NCBI RefSeq assembly: GCF_041261205.1
Contig: NZ_JBGCCH010000005.1
Coordinates: forward strand, 372,001-436,000
Origin: Catenulispora sp. MAP5-51
GTDB lineage: Bacteria; Actinomycetota; Actinomycetes; Streptomycetales; Catenulisporaceae
DNA: 64,000 nucleotides
Direction of reading: 5' to 3'
Under the pieces are notes generated by a model. That model made no database searches and was not told the DNA's origin. It worked only from the letters and a program-made list of their open reading frames with translations. This document shows, piece by piece, positions 27,446 through 36,242 of this stretch. Each line of letters opens with the position of its first letter. Position 1 is the stretch's first letter. The position numbers were made by a program, and so were the translations under genes.

Positions 27446-27910
27446 TCAGAACTTGAACGGCCCCGGGCTCTGCGCCGAGGTGGCCGTGCAGTTCGCGGTG
27501 ATGCCGAAGACCACGACGGCCAGCGACTTGGCCGACAGCCTGTCGCCGGCGGCGACGGTGCCGGTCAGCGGGCCGGTCGAGATGGGCTTTCCGGCGGTGA
27601 TGGCCGGGTTGGAGCTGCCGGTGAACGTCCTGGTCCCGGAGGTGTTGCTCATGGTGAGGGTGGACTTGACCGAGTTCGCGCCGAGGTTGATCGGGCTGGT
27701 GATCGCCGAGGTGGACAGGTTGAAGGTGGCGGTGGTGCCGCTCTGGGAGGCGGTGATGGTCGCCGAACCGGAGCCGAACGACCCGCAGCTGAACGACAGG
27801 GTGGCGCTGCCGGGGGTGACGGCGCTGGCTGCCGGGGCGAGGACGAGCGCTCCGGTGACGGCCATGCCGGCGACGAGGGCGGTGCCGAGGCTGGTTTTGC
27901 CGAGGTGCAT
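27446..27910 (-). CDS. small secreted protein of unknown function
   Basis: 154 residues from the ATG at 27910, with GGAAAGGAA upstream. A signal peptide (about 1-29: LGTALVAGMAVTGALVLAPAASA) precedes a Ser/Thr/Gly-rich, probably all-beta domain with two cysteines (FSCGSFGSG and ITANCTATS) that may form a disulfide. The sequence resembles small actinobacterial exported proteins of unknown function; I cannot name a family. It stands alone between its terminator and a long upstream region. Confidence 0.65.
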   Translation of the reverse strand: MHLGKTSLGTALVAGMAVTGALVLAPAASAVTPGSATLSFSCGSFGSGSATITASQSGTTATFNLSTSAITSPINLGANSVKSTLTMSNTSGTRTFTGSSNPAITAGKPISTGPLTGTVAAGDRLSAKSLAVVVFGITANCTATSAQSPGPFKF

Positions 27911-28296
27911 GGTGATTCCTTTCCGGGAAGCGGGGGATCGGTGTGCCGTATCGCCGGCCGCCGCGCGGTGGACGCGCTGCACGTCGGGGAGCCGCCGACG
28001 CGACTGCGGGCTGGCTCGGAGTCCCGCGTCTGGCGTGCAAATCTGACGGTCAGTCAGCGATTGGACCGTTCTCCATTGATGCACCCGGGGCTTGAGATAA
28101 CAAGGGACGAATCCATGATTCTTGTCCCTAGTCAGTCAAAAAACGGTCAAGTGGTCGACAAAGATCCCGAATCCGGCGGACGTCCGGACCTCCTGTGACA
28201 GGAGGGTTCAGCGCGTTATCGGACTTGACCCTGCGGCCGCCGGACCGCCCATCGTCGTCGGTGACGGACCAAGCCGCCGATGAAGGAGTGAGTCGA
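27911..28296. other. non-coding region with a compound inverted repeat
   Basis: No gene is supported here. The region should hold the divergent promoters of the secreted protein and the hydrolase. At 28103-28129 AGGGAC-GAATC and GATTC-tt-GTCCCT form a nested inverted repeat around CAT, which could be an operator or a weak hairpin. An AT-rich stretch at 28125-28165 follows it. Confidence 0.4.
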
Positions 28297-29079
28297 ATGC
28301 CGAGCCTGCGCACGCCGGACGGAACGCAGCTGTACTACAGGGACTGGGGGACGGGCCGACCGGTCGTCCTGGTCCACAGCCTGCTGATGAACGGCGACAT
28401 GTGGCAGTACCAGATGCACCACCTCGCCGAGCACGGCCACCGCGCGATCGCCTACGACCGCCGAGGCCACGGACGCTCCGACGACCCCGGCGCCGGCTAC
28501 GACTTCGACACCCTCGCCGACGACCTGGCCGCCGTGCTCGACACCCTCGGACTCGCCGACGTCACCCTCGTCGGGCACTCGATGGGCGGCGGCGAGGTCG
28601 TGCGCTACCTGAGCCGGCACGGCGACGCCCGGATATCGCGTGTCGCGCTGGTCGGATCCACGGTGCCCTGCCTGGGAGTGGATCCCGTCGAGGCCGCCGC
28701 GCTGCTGGAACGGCTCCGCACCGGGTACGGCCAGTGGGTCCAGGAGAACGCAGCCTTCTCCTTCGGTACCGAGCCGATACCGCAGGTCGAGAGGGACCGG
28801 ACGATCCAGGACTGGATGGCGGTGTCCCTCAAGGCAGCCGTGGAGTGCACCGCGGCCAACCTCGCGGCCGACTTCCGGGCCGAAGTCTCCGCGGTCCGAC
28901 TTCCGGCGCTGGTCGCGCATGGCGACAGCGACGCCTTCGCGCCGCTGGAGACCTGTGGGCGCAAGACCGCGGAGCTGATCCCCGACAGCAAGCTCGTGGT
29001 CTACCGGAACGGCTCGCACATGCTGCACCTGTCGCATCGCCGGCAGCTGAACGCCGACCTGCTCGACTTCGTGTCCTGA
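28297..29079 (+). CDS. alpha/beta hydrolase (non-heme chloroperoxidase-like)
   Basis: 260 residues from the ATG at 28297 (GAAGGAGTG upstream). The alpha/beta-hydrolase fold shows the oxyanion segment VVLVHSLLMNGDMW, YDRRGHGRSDDP, the nucleophile elbow GHSMGGG, an acid near HGDSDAFAPLE and the catalytic His in NGSHMLHLSH. The order and spacing resemble cofactor-free haloperoxidases/esterases; the substrate is unknown. No signal peptide. It stands alone; the gap to the next gene shows nothing recognisable. Confidence 0.85.
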   Translation: MPSLRTPDGTQLYYRDWGTGRPVVLVHSLLMNGDMWQYQMHHLAEHGHRAIAYDRRGHGRSDDPGAGYDFDTLADDLAAVLDTLGLADVTLVGHSMGGGEVVRYLSRHGDARISRVALVGSTVPCLGVDPVEAAALLERLRTGYGQWVQENAAFSFGTEPIPQVERDRTIQDWMAVSLKAAVECTAANLAADFRAEVSAVRLPALVAHGDSDAFAPLETCGRKTAELIPDSKLVVYRNGSHMLHLSHRRQLNADLLDFVS

Positions 29080-29201
29080 GTCCGCGCCCGCTCCGCTATC
29101 TCTTCACCGGCTCCGCCCCGGCCGCCTTCGCCACGAAGTCGCCCTCCTCGAGCCGTCGGTCATGCCGCGTTTCTTCTCGGCGACCACGTCGGTGTTCCTG
29201 C

Positions 29202-30965
29202 TCAACAGCCGTCGGTGTCCCGGCTCGGCGGCTGGTCGGCGACCTGCTCCGGGGTCGGGGCCTTGAGGGTCCCGACCACGGCGTAGACGGTCATCGTCGC
29301 ATCGCTGTAGATCTGTTGAACGCCGCCGGAGGCCTCGTTGACGGCGACCAGCGCGCGCACCGCGGGGTCGAGGGCATCACGGCACTGCGGCTTGGCGACG
29401 ACGATCGTGTCGGCGGGCACTGATGCGTCCTCGCGGATGGAGGTCGTGACCGCCACCGACGGCAGATAATACGAGTACTCCCACCCGGCGACCCCCGTAC
29501 TCACGATCGGCCCGGACAGGTGGTGCCCGGCCATCAGCGCGGGCAGTGCCTCCGGCCCGACAGGGTGGATCTGAGCGGTGGCAACGGATTCCTCGACGCC
29601 TTCTAGCTCAGGTACCAGCAGCAGGGCGACGGCCGTGGCCGCCGCGAGGGGCGCCGGCCATCGCCGCACCCGAGCCGCCCGGCCCACGACCTCGCACACG
29701 CCCAGGGCCGCGAGGACGAGAACCATCGGCGTCCACATGACCCAGTAGAAGCTGAGCGCGACGTGCGCGATGAAGCAGTGGAACACGAACGGAGCCGCCA
29801 GCGAAGCCGCGCACCAGCCGACCAGCAGATCCCGGCGCAGCACCACCGCGCACAGCGCCGCGACCACGATGAAGCCGCTCAGCACCGAGCCGTAGCCGTG
29901 CCCCGCGAACCACAGGTTCGCCCACCACGGCGGCCGGGACGTGACCCGTCCCGCGAACCCGACCAGGTGGCCGTCCGAGGAGTGGGTCGTCTGGAAGCCG
30001 ACCAGATACCTGATCGCGCTGATCGGATCGCTGATCGGAAGGTAGAGCGCCGCGAAGCCGGCGACCGCGACCACGACGGCCGCCGCCGTCTGGGCGAGCC
30101 GGGCGCGGATCACCGAACCCCGGCGGCTGCGGGCCGCGGAGACCAGGATCAGCACGACCGGCCCGACCGCCCCGAGCCAGCCGTTCTCCTTCGCCCCGGC
30201 GGCCAGCGCGACCGCCCCGCCGGTCGCGACCGCCAGGACCCAGGCGCGCCGGCCGCTGTGCCGGGACGACTGCAGTTGCGACTGCCGAGAGCCCAGCCGG
30301 GACCATTGCGGGGACCACCGCCGGGGCGACTGCCGAGACGGCTGCCGGGACCGGGACCCCTGCCGGGACCCCTGCCGGGACCCCTGCAGGGACCCCTGCC
30401 GGAACCACTCCCAGGCGAGCACGACCGACAGCACCATGAACAGCGTGGCCAGCGGGTCCAGCATCGCGAACCGCCCGAACCGGCCGTCCGATCCGCCGGC
30501 CGGCTGCGGCAGCACCGCCAGCAGCCCGGCGGCCAGCAGACCCGGCCAGCGGCCGGCCGCGCGGGCCAGCCAGACCCCCGCCACGACCGCCGCCAGCACC
30601 GTCGCCGCCGCGCTCACGCAGCGTGAGGCGGTCAGGTCCCCGGGCGTTCCGGACAGCCGCTGCGCCAGTCCGAAGAGGTACTTCGCCAGCGGCGGATGCT
30701 CGAAGTTCGCCGGCGTCGCGGCCTGCGACCGGAACGGCGGCGGCGAGCTGACCTTCCCGTACAGGTAGCGCCAGCCCGCGGTCGTGTAGACCGGCTCGTC
30801 GGCGAGGATCGGCGCCGTCCCGATCTTGAAAAAGTTCTGGAACAGCGCCCACGCCCCGACCAGGACGCACGCCGCCGCGAACAGCGCGTCTCGCGGTCCG
30901 CGCCGGGCCTGGTCAGCCGCCGTCGCAGGTCGTGCCAGCGGGCTCCGTTGCTGTGTTTCAGACAT
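29202..30965 (-). CDS. polytopic GT39-type (dolichyl-phosphate-mannose-like) glycosyltransferase
   Basis: 587 residues with about ten membrane helices. The first loop has ADEPVYTTAGWRYL and FEHPPLAKYLFGL, and a later segment RFGRFAMLDPLATLFMVL matches the GT39/ArnT family that moves sugars from polyprenyl phosphate donors outside the membrane. A hydrophilic insert at about residues 188-240 consists of tandem RQGS/SRQ repeats encoded by 12-nt DNA repeats (about 30340-30405) and looks like a lineage-specific expansion. Acceptor unknown. It faces away from the sugar-modifying genes that start at 31166, with a 200-nt shared promoter region. Confidence 0.82.
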   Translation of the reverse strand: MSETQQRSPLARPATAADQARRGPRDALFAAACVLVGAWALFQNFFKIGTAPILADEPVYTTAGWRYLYGKVSSPPPFRSQAATPANFEHPPLAKYLFGLAQRLSGTPGDLTASRCVSAAATVLAAVVAGVWLARAAGRWPGLLAAGLLAVLPQPAGGSDGRFGRFAMLDPLATLFMVLSVVLAWEWFRQGSLQGSRQGSRQGSRSRQPSRQSPRRWSPQWSRLGSRQSQLQSSRHSGRRAWVLAVATGGAVALAAGAKENGWLGAVGPVVLILVSAARSRRGSVIRARLAQTAAAVVVAVAGFAALYLPISDPISAIRYLVGFQTTHSSDGHLVGFAGRVTSRPPWWANLWFAGHGYGSVLSGFIVVAALCAVVLRRDLLVGWCAASLAAPFVFHCFIAHVALSFYWVMWTPMVLVLAALGVCEVVGRAARVRRWPAPLAAATAVALLLVPELEGVEESVATAQIHPVGPEALPALMAGHHLSGPIVSTGVAGWEYSYYLPSVAVTTSIREDASVPADTIVVAKPQCRDALDPAVRALVAVNEASGGVQQIYSDATMTVYAVVGTLKAPTPEQVADQPPSRDTDGC

Positions 30966-31118
30966 TTGCCACCCCGTGAAGCCTTCACGCCGGCGATGCG
31001 ACCGGCTACAGCTCCTGACCGCGTGCGGGGCGGAAAAGTTGGAACGGCGGAACGGCCGCCGTCGGCGTGGGCGGATCTACCCCATTTGACCGTTCAGCTA
31101 GCTGACATCACCCTCGGG

Positions 31119-31142
31119 CGCTTTCATGGGAAAGCGGCTTTC
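31119..31142. promoter_or_regulatory. overlapping inverted repeats before the aminotransferase gene
   Basis: CTTTC-ATGG-GAAAG (31121-31134) overlaps GAAAGC-G-GCTTTC (31130-31142), giving a repeated GCTTTCAT element 25-45 nt before the GTG at 31166. It could be an operator for the sugar/hopanoid genes; no known site is matched. Confidence 0.35.
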
Positions 31143-31165
31143 ATCCCCTTCTCCGGAGGTGTGCA

Positions 31166-32296
31166 GTGGCAGTGACAGTACCCGCGGCTCGCATCGTGTT
31201 CGACGCCGACGACCGCGCCGCGGTCGCCGCCGCGGTGGCCGAGAGCCTGGCCACCGGCGCGCTGACGCTCGGCCCCCACACCGAGCGGTTCGAGACCGCC
31301 TTCGCGGCGGCGCACCGCGCGCAGCACGCGGTCGCGGTGGCGACCGGGACCGCGGCCCTGGAGATCGCCCTGCGGGTGGTCGGGGTGGCCAACCACGACG
31401 TGGTGGTGCCGGCGAACACCTTCTACGCCACGGCCGCCGCCGTGGTGCACGCCGGCGGCCGGCCGGTCTTCGCCGACGTCGAGGCCTCGACCTTCGCGCT
31501 CACCCCGGAGACCGTCGAGGCGGTGCTCACCCCGACCACAAAGGCCGTGGTGCTGGTGCACGTCGGCGGGATGATCACGCCGCGGGTCGACGCCATCCGC
31601 GCGCTGTGCGACCGGCGCGGCGTCGCGCTGGTCGAGGACGCCGCGCACGCCCACGGTTGCAGCCTCGAGGGCCGCATGGCCGGCACCTTCGGGCTGGCCG
31701 GAGCCTTCTCCTTCTACCCGACCAAGGTCACCACCAGCGCCGAGGGCGGCATGATCCTCACCGCCGACCCGCAGGTGCGCGACGAGGCCCGGATGTACCG
31801 GGACCAGGGCAAGGGCGCGTTCACCACCAACCACCACGTCCGCGACGGCGCGTCGTGGCGGCTGTCGGAGCTGAACGCGGCGGCCGGCGCGGTCCACGTC
31901 CAGCACCTGTCGCGGTTCGTGAAGCACCGCCGCTCCGTCGCCGCGCGCTACACCCAGGCGCTGTCCGGGATCGACGCGCTCACCCCGCTCACCGAGCCGC
32001 CCGGCTGCGTCAGCAACTTCTACAAGTACATCCTCCTGCTGCCCGCCGGCGCCGACCGCACGCGGTTCAAGGCCGAGGTCGCCGACCGCTTCGCCGTGCG
32101 CCTGTCCGGCGAGGTCTACGACCTGCCGCTGCACAAGCAGCCGGTGCTGATGAAGTACGCCAACGGCTCGCTGCCGGTCGCCGAGGACGTCTGCGCCCGG
32201 CACGTCTGCCTGCCCGTGCACTCGGACATGCGCGACGACGAGGTCGAGCAGGTCCTCACCGCCGTACGCACCGTGTCCGGCGAGATGTTCGGCTGA
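31166..32296 (+). CDS. DegT/DnrJ/EryC1/StrS-family PLP aminotransferase
   Basis: 376 residues; the GTG start has GGAGGT 5 nt upstream. The sequence shows the sugar-aminotransferase pattern: ATGTAALEIALRVVG, VVVPANTFYATAAAV, EDAAHAHGCSLEG, and the PLP lysine in FSFYPTKVTTSAEGGM. Family members aminate nucleotide-activated keto-sugars. It is followed after 13 nt by an epimerase and then a glycosyltransferase, so it probably makes or modifies an amino sugar for the hopanoid or a linked glycolipid; that is inference. It is not the class III HpnO-type enzyme that makes aminobacteriohopanetriol. Confidence 0.88.
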   Translation: MAVTVPAARIVFDADDRAAVAAAVAESLATGALTLGPHTERFETAFAAAHRAQHAVAVATGTAALEIALRVVGVANHDVVVPANTFYATAAAVVHAGGRPVFADVEASTFALTPETVEAVLTPTTKAVVLVHVGGMITPRVDAIRALCDRRGVALVEDAAHAHGCSLEGRMAGTFGLAGAFSFYPTKVTTSAEGGMILTADPQVRDEARMYRDQGKGAFTTNHHVRDGASWRLSELNAAAGAVHVQHLSRFVKHRRSVAARYTQALSGIDALTPLTEPPGCVSNFYKYILLLPAGADRTRFKAEVADRFAVRLSGEVYDLPLHKQPVLMKYANGSLPVAEDVCARHVCLPVHSDMRDDEVEQVLTAVRTVSGEMFG

Positions 32297-32309
32297 AAGG
32301 AGCCCACAG

Positions 32310-33242
32310 ATGCGCACGGTCGTCACCGGGGGCTGCGGTTTCATCGGCTCGCACGTCGTCGACGCGCTCGTCGAGGCCGGCCACGAGGTCGTGGTCGTGG
32401 ACAGCGAGATCCGCAAGCTCAACCCGGCCGCGGAGTACCGCAAGGCCGACATCCTGGACCTGGCCGGCCTGACCGTCGCGCTGGACGGCGGCGAGGTGGT
32501 CTTCCACCTGGCCGCCGCCGCCGACGTCGGCCAGGTCACCGCCGACCCGGTCCGGGCGCTGCGGCTGAACGTCGAGGGCACCGGCACCACCCTGGAGGCC
32601 GCGCGGCGCGTCGGCATGAACCGGTTCGTGCTGGCCAGCACGGTCTGGGTCTACGGAGCCGCGCACACCGACGGCGAGGGCGGCGGCGACGGCCTGGCCG
32701 AGCTGACCGAGGACGTCCCCTTCGACCTGCGGCGCAGCGGCCACCTGTACGTCGCGACCAAGCTCGCCGCCGAGATGGCCGTGCAGAGCTACCGCGAACT
32801 GTACGGACAGCACTTCACGATCCTGCGTTACGGCATCCCCTACGGCCCGCGCATGCGCGACGCCCTGGTCGTGGCCAAGTTCGTGCAGGCCGCGATGGCC
32901 GGGCAGCCGATCACCATCGCCGGCCAGGGCCGCCAGACCCGCAACTACGTCTACGTCCGCGACCTGGCGGCCGCGCACGTGCTCGCGCTGTCCCCGACCG
33001 CCGAGGACGAGACCATCGCGCTGGAGGGCACCACCCCGATCTCGGTCCGGGACATCGCCGACACCGTGGACGGCCTGCTCGGCCCGATCACCGTCGAGCA
33101 CGTCCCGGCGCGCGCCGCCGACTACACCGGCACCCGTGTCTCCAACGCCAAGGCCAAGCGCCTGCTGGGCTGGTCGCCGACCACCGGGTTCACCGAGGGT
33201 GTGCGGCGCTACGCCGAGTGGTACCGCGCCGAGACACGCTGA
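32310..33242 (+). CDS. NAD-dependent sugar epimerase/dehydratase (extended SDR)
   Basis: 310 residues with the Rossmann motif VVTGGCGFIGSH, FHLAAAADVGQV, the SDR catalytic segment LASTVWVYG and a Tyr-X3-Lys in YVATKLAAE, plus the sugar-epimerase RNYVYVRDLAAAHV segment. AAGGAG precedes the ATG. It likely acts on a nucleotide sugar, together with the aminotransferase before it and the glycosyltransferase after it. Substrate unknown. Confidence 0.9.
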   Translation: MRTVVTGGCGFIGSHVVDALVEAGHEVVVVDSEIRKLNPAAEYRKADILDLAGLTVALDGGEVVFHLAAAADVGQVTADPVRALRLNVEGTGTTLEAARRVGMNRFVLASTVWVYGAAHTDGEGGGDGLAELTEDVPFDLRRSGHLYVATKLAAEMAVQSYRELYGQHFTILRYGIPYGPRMRDALVVAKFVQAAMAGQPITIAGQGRQTRNYVYVRDLAAAHVLALSPTAEDETIALEGTTPISVRDIADTVDGLLGPITVEHVPARAADYTGTRVSNAKAKRLLGWSPTTGFTEGVRRYAEWYRAETR

Positions 33243-33275
33243 GACACGCTGAGACAGGCAAGGAGGCCGCAGGCG

Positions 33276-34364
33276 ATGCCGCACGCGTTGCTGCTGTCCG
33301 GGTCCTTGGGCCAGGGGCACGACGTGATGGCGGCAGCCTGCGCGGACTCGCTGCACGAGCGCGGCTGGACCACCGCGACCGTCGACGCGATGGCCCTGCT
33401 CGGCCGCCGGTCCGGCGCGGCGGGGGAGGCGGTGTTCCGCCGGCTGCTGGCGATACCGGGCGTCTACGACGCGTTCCACTTCTCGGCACTGCGCCCCGGT
33501 ACCCGCCTGGCGCGCTCCACCGAGAGGGCCGCGGTCGCCCGGCTGGCCCCGCGCGTCCGGGACCTGCTCGGCCGGCAGCCGACCGAGCTGGTGGTGTCGG
33601 TGTTCTCCACGGCCGCCGGCGCGGTCGACGCCCTGCACCGGGACGGCACGCCGGTCCCGCCGCACATGGTGTTCTGCACCGACGTCACCCCGCACCGGCT
33701 GTGGGTGCACGAGAGCACCGACCTGTTCCTGGTGACCTCCGAGACCGCCGCCGCCGGAGTGCGCCGCTACCGCCCCGACGCCCGGACCGTGGTCACCCCG
33801 GCGCCGCTGCGGACACCGTTCTACTCACCGCCCACCAAGCAGGAAGCCCGCGAGGAGTTCGGCATCCCGCCGGACGCGCGCTGCGTGCTGCTGATGAGCG
33901 GCAGCTGGGGCCTGGGCCCGGTGGCCGAGGCGGCGGCCGCGCTCGGCGCGGCGGGCGTGCACGTCCTGGCGGTCGCGGGACGCAACAGGGAGCTGGAAGC
34001 GCGGCTGCGGGAGGTGCGGCGGCGGGAGCCGCGTGTGCGAGCCCTGGGGTATTCCGACCGGGTACCGGCCCTGATGGCGGCGGCCGACCTGGTGGTCACC
34101 AGCTCCGGGGACACCTGCAGCGAGGCGCGCGCCATCGGGCGGCGGCTGTTGCTGCTGGACGTGGTGCCCGGGCACGGCCGCGACAACCTGCAACACGAGC
34201 TGGAGCTCGGATACGCGGACGTCACCGGGGCCGCGCCGCGCGATGTCGTGCGCGCGGCGCTGGCGGCGCTGGAACGGGAGACGCCGAAGCCCTCGGCAGG
34301 TTCGGTGCGGGCGCCCTGGGAGGCGGCTTTCGGGGCGGCGCTGAGCAGTGTGGGGTTGTCGTGA
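33276..34364 (+). CDS. MGDG-synthase-type glycosyltransferase
   Basis: 362 residues; AAGGAGG precedes the ATG. The N-terminus (LLLSGSLGQGHDVMAAACADSL) is the diacylglycerol-glycosyltransferase/MurG-like fold with GxGHxxAA; the C-terminal half has SGSWGLGPVAEAAAAL, LGYSDRVPALMAAADLVVTSSGDTCSEA and a nucleotide-sugar binding loop (LLLDVVPGHGRDNL). Such enzymes add sugars to lipid acceptors at the membrane. Third gene of the aminotransferase-epimerase unit and next to the hopanoid genes, so a hopanoid or glycolipid acceptor is plausible. Confidence 0.85.
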   Translation: MPHALLLSGSLGQGHDVMAAACADSLHERGWTTATVDAMALLGRRSGAAGEAVFRRLLAIPGVYDAFHFSALRPGTRLARSTERAAVARLAPRVRDLLGRQPTELVVSVFSTAAGAVDALHRDGTPVPPHMVFCTDVTPHRLWVHESTDLFLVTSETAAAGVRRYRPDARTVVTPAPLRTPFYSPPTKQEAREEFGIPPDARCVLLMSGSWGLGPVAEAAAALGAAGVHVLAVAGRNRELEARLREVRRREPRVRALGYSDRVPALMAAADLVVTSSGDTCSEARAIGRRLLLLDVVPGHGRDNLQHELELGYADVTGAAPRDVVRAALAALERETPKPSAGSVRAPWEAAFGAALSSVGLS

Positions 34365-34446
34365 GGGGCGCCGCGCCGACTCGCACCTGGCCGCACGCTT
34401 CAGCGCCGACCGATCTGCCGATGGCTTCCGGAGCGCCGCAGTGCCC

Positions 34447-35169
34447 TCAGAAGTGCTCCGCCAGCGGCCCCACATCCCACCCGGCGCCCCGGCAGCCCTC
34501 CACGATCCCCGGCACCGCCTCCAGCGTCGTCCGCCACGCCTGCCCGCGTCCGTCCGGCGCCGCGTCGTGCAGCAGCACCGTCGTGCCCCCGCGCACCTCG
34601 CCGAGTACCGTGCGCCGCACCTCGGCCGCCGACCGGTCCTCCTCCCAGTCCCGGCCCCACGCGCCCCACAGCACCGGCCGCAGCTCGGCCCGCCGCGCGG
34701 CCCGCCACAAGCCCGTGGTCAGTACTCCGAACGGGGGCCGGAACCACACCGGCCGCACCCCGCAACTCTGCTCCACCACGTCCCGGGCCAGCCGCAGCTC
34801 GATCAGGTCCCGCTGCGGGCTGGGCAGCCACTGCGGCTGGTGCGTCCAGCCGTGCACCGCCACCTCGTGCCCGCGCGCCACGGTCTCGGCGACCACCTCC
34901 GGGTGCCGCGCCGCCCGCGAGCCCAGCACGAAGAACGTCGCGCGGACGTCGAGCTCGTCCAGCAGGTCCCAGAAGTGCGGCGTGCTGACCGGGTCCGGGC
35001 CGTCGTCGAAGGTCAGCGCCACGTGGCCGGACCGGCCGCGGGCCTCCATGGCCGGCCACAAGCGGCGGCGCACGGGCGGCAGCCAGCTCGCGGCGGGCCC
35101 GACGTGCGCCAGGCCCAGCCCGGCCGCGCCGATCGCCGCGCCCGCCGCGGCGACAGCCACCGAACGCAT
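34447..35169 (-). CDS. CE4 polysaccharide deacetylase, membrane-anchored
   Basis: 240 residues from the ATG at 35169 (GGGAAGG 8 nt upstream; the frame is open further to 35331 without a better site). An N-terminal hydrophobic anchor (about 2-25) is followed by the NodB-homology domain: motif 1 TFDDGPDPVSTP with the catalytic and metal Asp pair, motif 2 HGWTH, motif 3 RPPFGVL, and a late LLHD. Such enzymes remove N-acetyl groups from sugars. It lies between the glycosyltransferase and hpnC but in the opposite direction. It may deacetylate a sugar put on by the neighbouring transferase (inference). Confidence 0.88.
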   Translation of the reverse strand: MRSVAVAAAGAAIGAAGLGLAHVGPAASWLPPVRRRLWPAMEARGRSGHVALTFDDGPDPVSTPHFWDLLDELDVRATFFVLGSRAARHPEVVAETVARGHEVAVHGWTHQPQWLPSPQRDLIELRLARDVVEQSCGVRPVWFRPPFGVLTTGLWRAARRAELRPVLWGAWGRDWEEDRSAAEVRRTVLGEVRGGTTVLLHDAAPDGRGQAWRTTLEAVPGIVEGCRGAGWDVGPLAEHF

Positions 35170-35333
35170 GCCCGGCACCTTCCCGCGCCGCCGCGGATCA
35201 CACCCCGGCTCGGCCGCCCGAATCAACTCCTTTCCGCGTGCCGAGCCGTTGGGGACCCTCGAATGGATCAGGAAAAGGGGACGGGAGGGCCGAGTGCTGA
35301 TTGCGTTGCTGGAGAGGCGAAGGGATTCCACTG

Positions 35334-36242
35334 ATGCTGAAGGCCAGCCGGCTCGACTCCGCTGGCGGACCCGGTCCGCGGGCGGCGAGTGCCACGCGTC
35401 CGGGCGCCGGCGATCCCGCCATGCCGCCCGAGCGGACCATCCGCGAGAACTTCCCGGTGGCGCTGCGCATCCTCCCGGCCCGGCACCGGGTGGCGCTCGG
35501 TGCGGTCTACCGGTACGCCCGCCTGATCGACGACATCGGCGACGAGGCGCCGCCGGCCGAGCGCGGGCGGCTTTTCGACCTGGTGGACCGGGACATCGAC
35601 CGGATCTTCGCCGGCGCCGCCCCGGAGCTGCCGGCGCTGCGCGCCATCGGCGCCGTGGCCCGGGAGCACGGCATCCCGGAGGCGCCGCTGCGCAAGCTGG
35701 TTCAGGCCAACCGCCAGGACCAGGAGATCCACCGCTACGCCACCTGGGACCAGCTCGTCGAGTACTGCGCGCTGTCCGCGGACCCGGTCGGGCACCTGGT
35801 GCTGCACGTGTTCGACGCCGCCTCCCCGGAGCGGCTCGCGCTGTCCGACCACATCTGCACCGCGCTGCAGGTCATCGAGCACTGCCAGGACGTCGCCGAG
35901 GACTTCGCCGACGGCCGGGTCTACCTGCCCGCCGACGACCTGCGGCTGTTCGGCTGTACCGACGCCGACCTGGGCGCCCCCACCACCCCGACCAGGCTGC
36001 GCGGGGTGGTGGCCCGCAACGCCGACCGCGCCGCCGCGCTGCTGGACGACGGCGCCCCGCTGATCGGCAAGCTCGACGGCTGGGCCCGGGTCGCCGTGGC
36101 CGGCTACCTGGCCGGCGGCCGCGCCACCCTGGCGGCGCTGCGCGGCGGCGCCTACGACGTGCATGCCGCCCGACTGCGCCCCAGCCGCGCGCGGACGCTC
36201 GGCGAAGCCCTGCTGATCCTCGGAAGGGACGTGACCAAGTGA
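35334..36242 (+). CDS. hpnC: squalene synthase-like HpnC (hydroxysqualene synthase)
   Basis: 302 residues from the ATG at 35334 (AAGGGA, 8-nt spacing). Trans-isoprenyl diphosphate synthase fold: first Asp-rich region YRYARLIDDIGDEAP, second region CQDVAEDFADGRVYLPADDL. In the HpnCDE route HpnD joins two farnesyl diphosphates to presqualene diphosphate and HpnC converts it to hydroxysqualene, which HpnE reduces. First gene of a tightly packed operon: its stop overlaps the hpnD start by 4 nt. The N-terminal ~45 residues are an unconserved tail. Confidence 0.93.
   Translation: MLKASRLDSAGGPGPRAASATRPGAGDPAMPPERTIRENFPVALRILPARHRVALGAVYRYARLIDDIGDEAPPAERGRLFDLVDRDIDRIFAGAAPELPALRAIGAVAREHGIPEAPLRKLVQANRQDQEIHRYATWDQLVEYCALSADPVGHLVLHVFDAASPERLALSDHICTALQVIEHCQDVAEDFADGRVYLPADDLRLFGCTDADLGAPTTPTRLRGVVARNADRAAALLDDGAPLIGKLDGWARVAVAGYLAGGRATLAALRGGAYDVHAARLRPSRARTLGEALLILGRDVTK

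Noticed and set aside
30340-30405. Possible CRISPR-like repeat array
   Set aside because: The 12-nt units are contiguous, have no spacers and lie in frame inside a glycosyltransferase gene. No cas gene is in the window.
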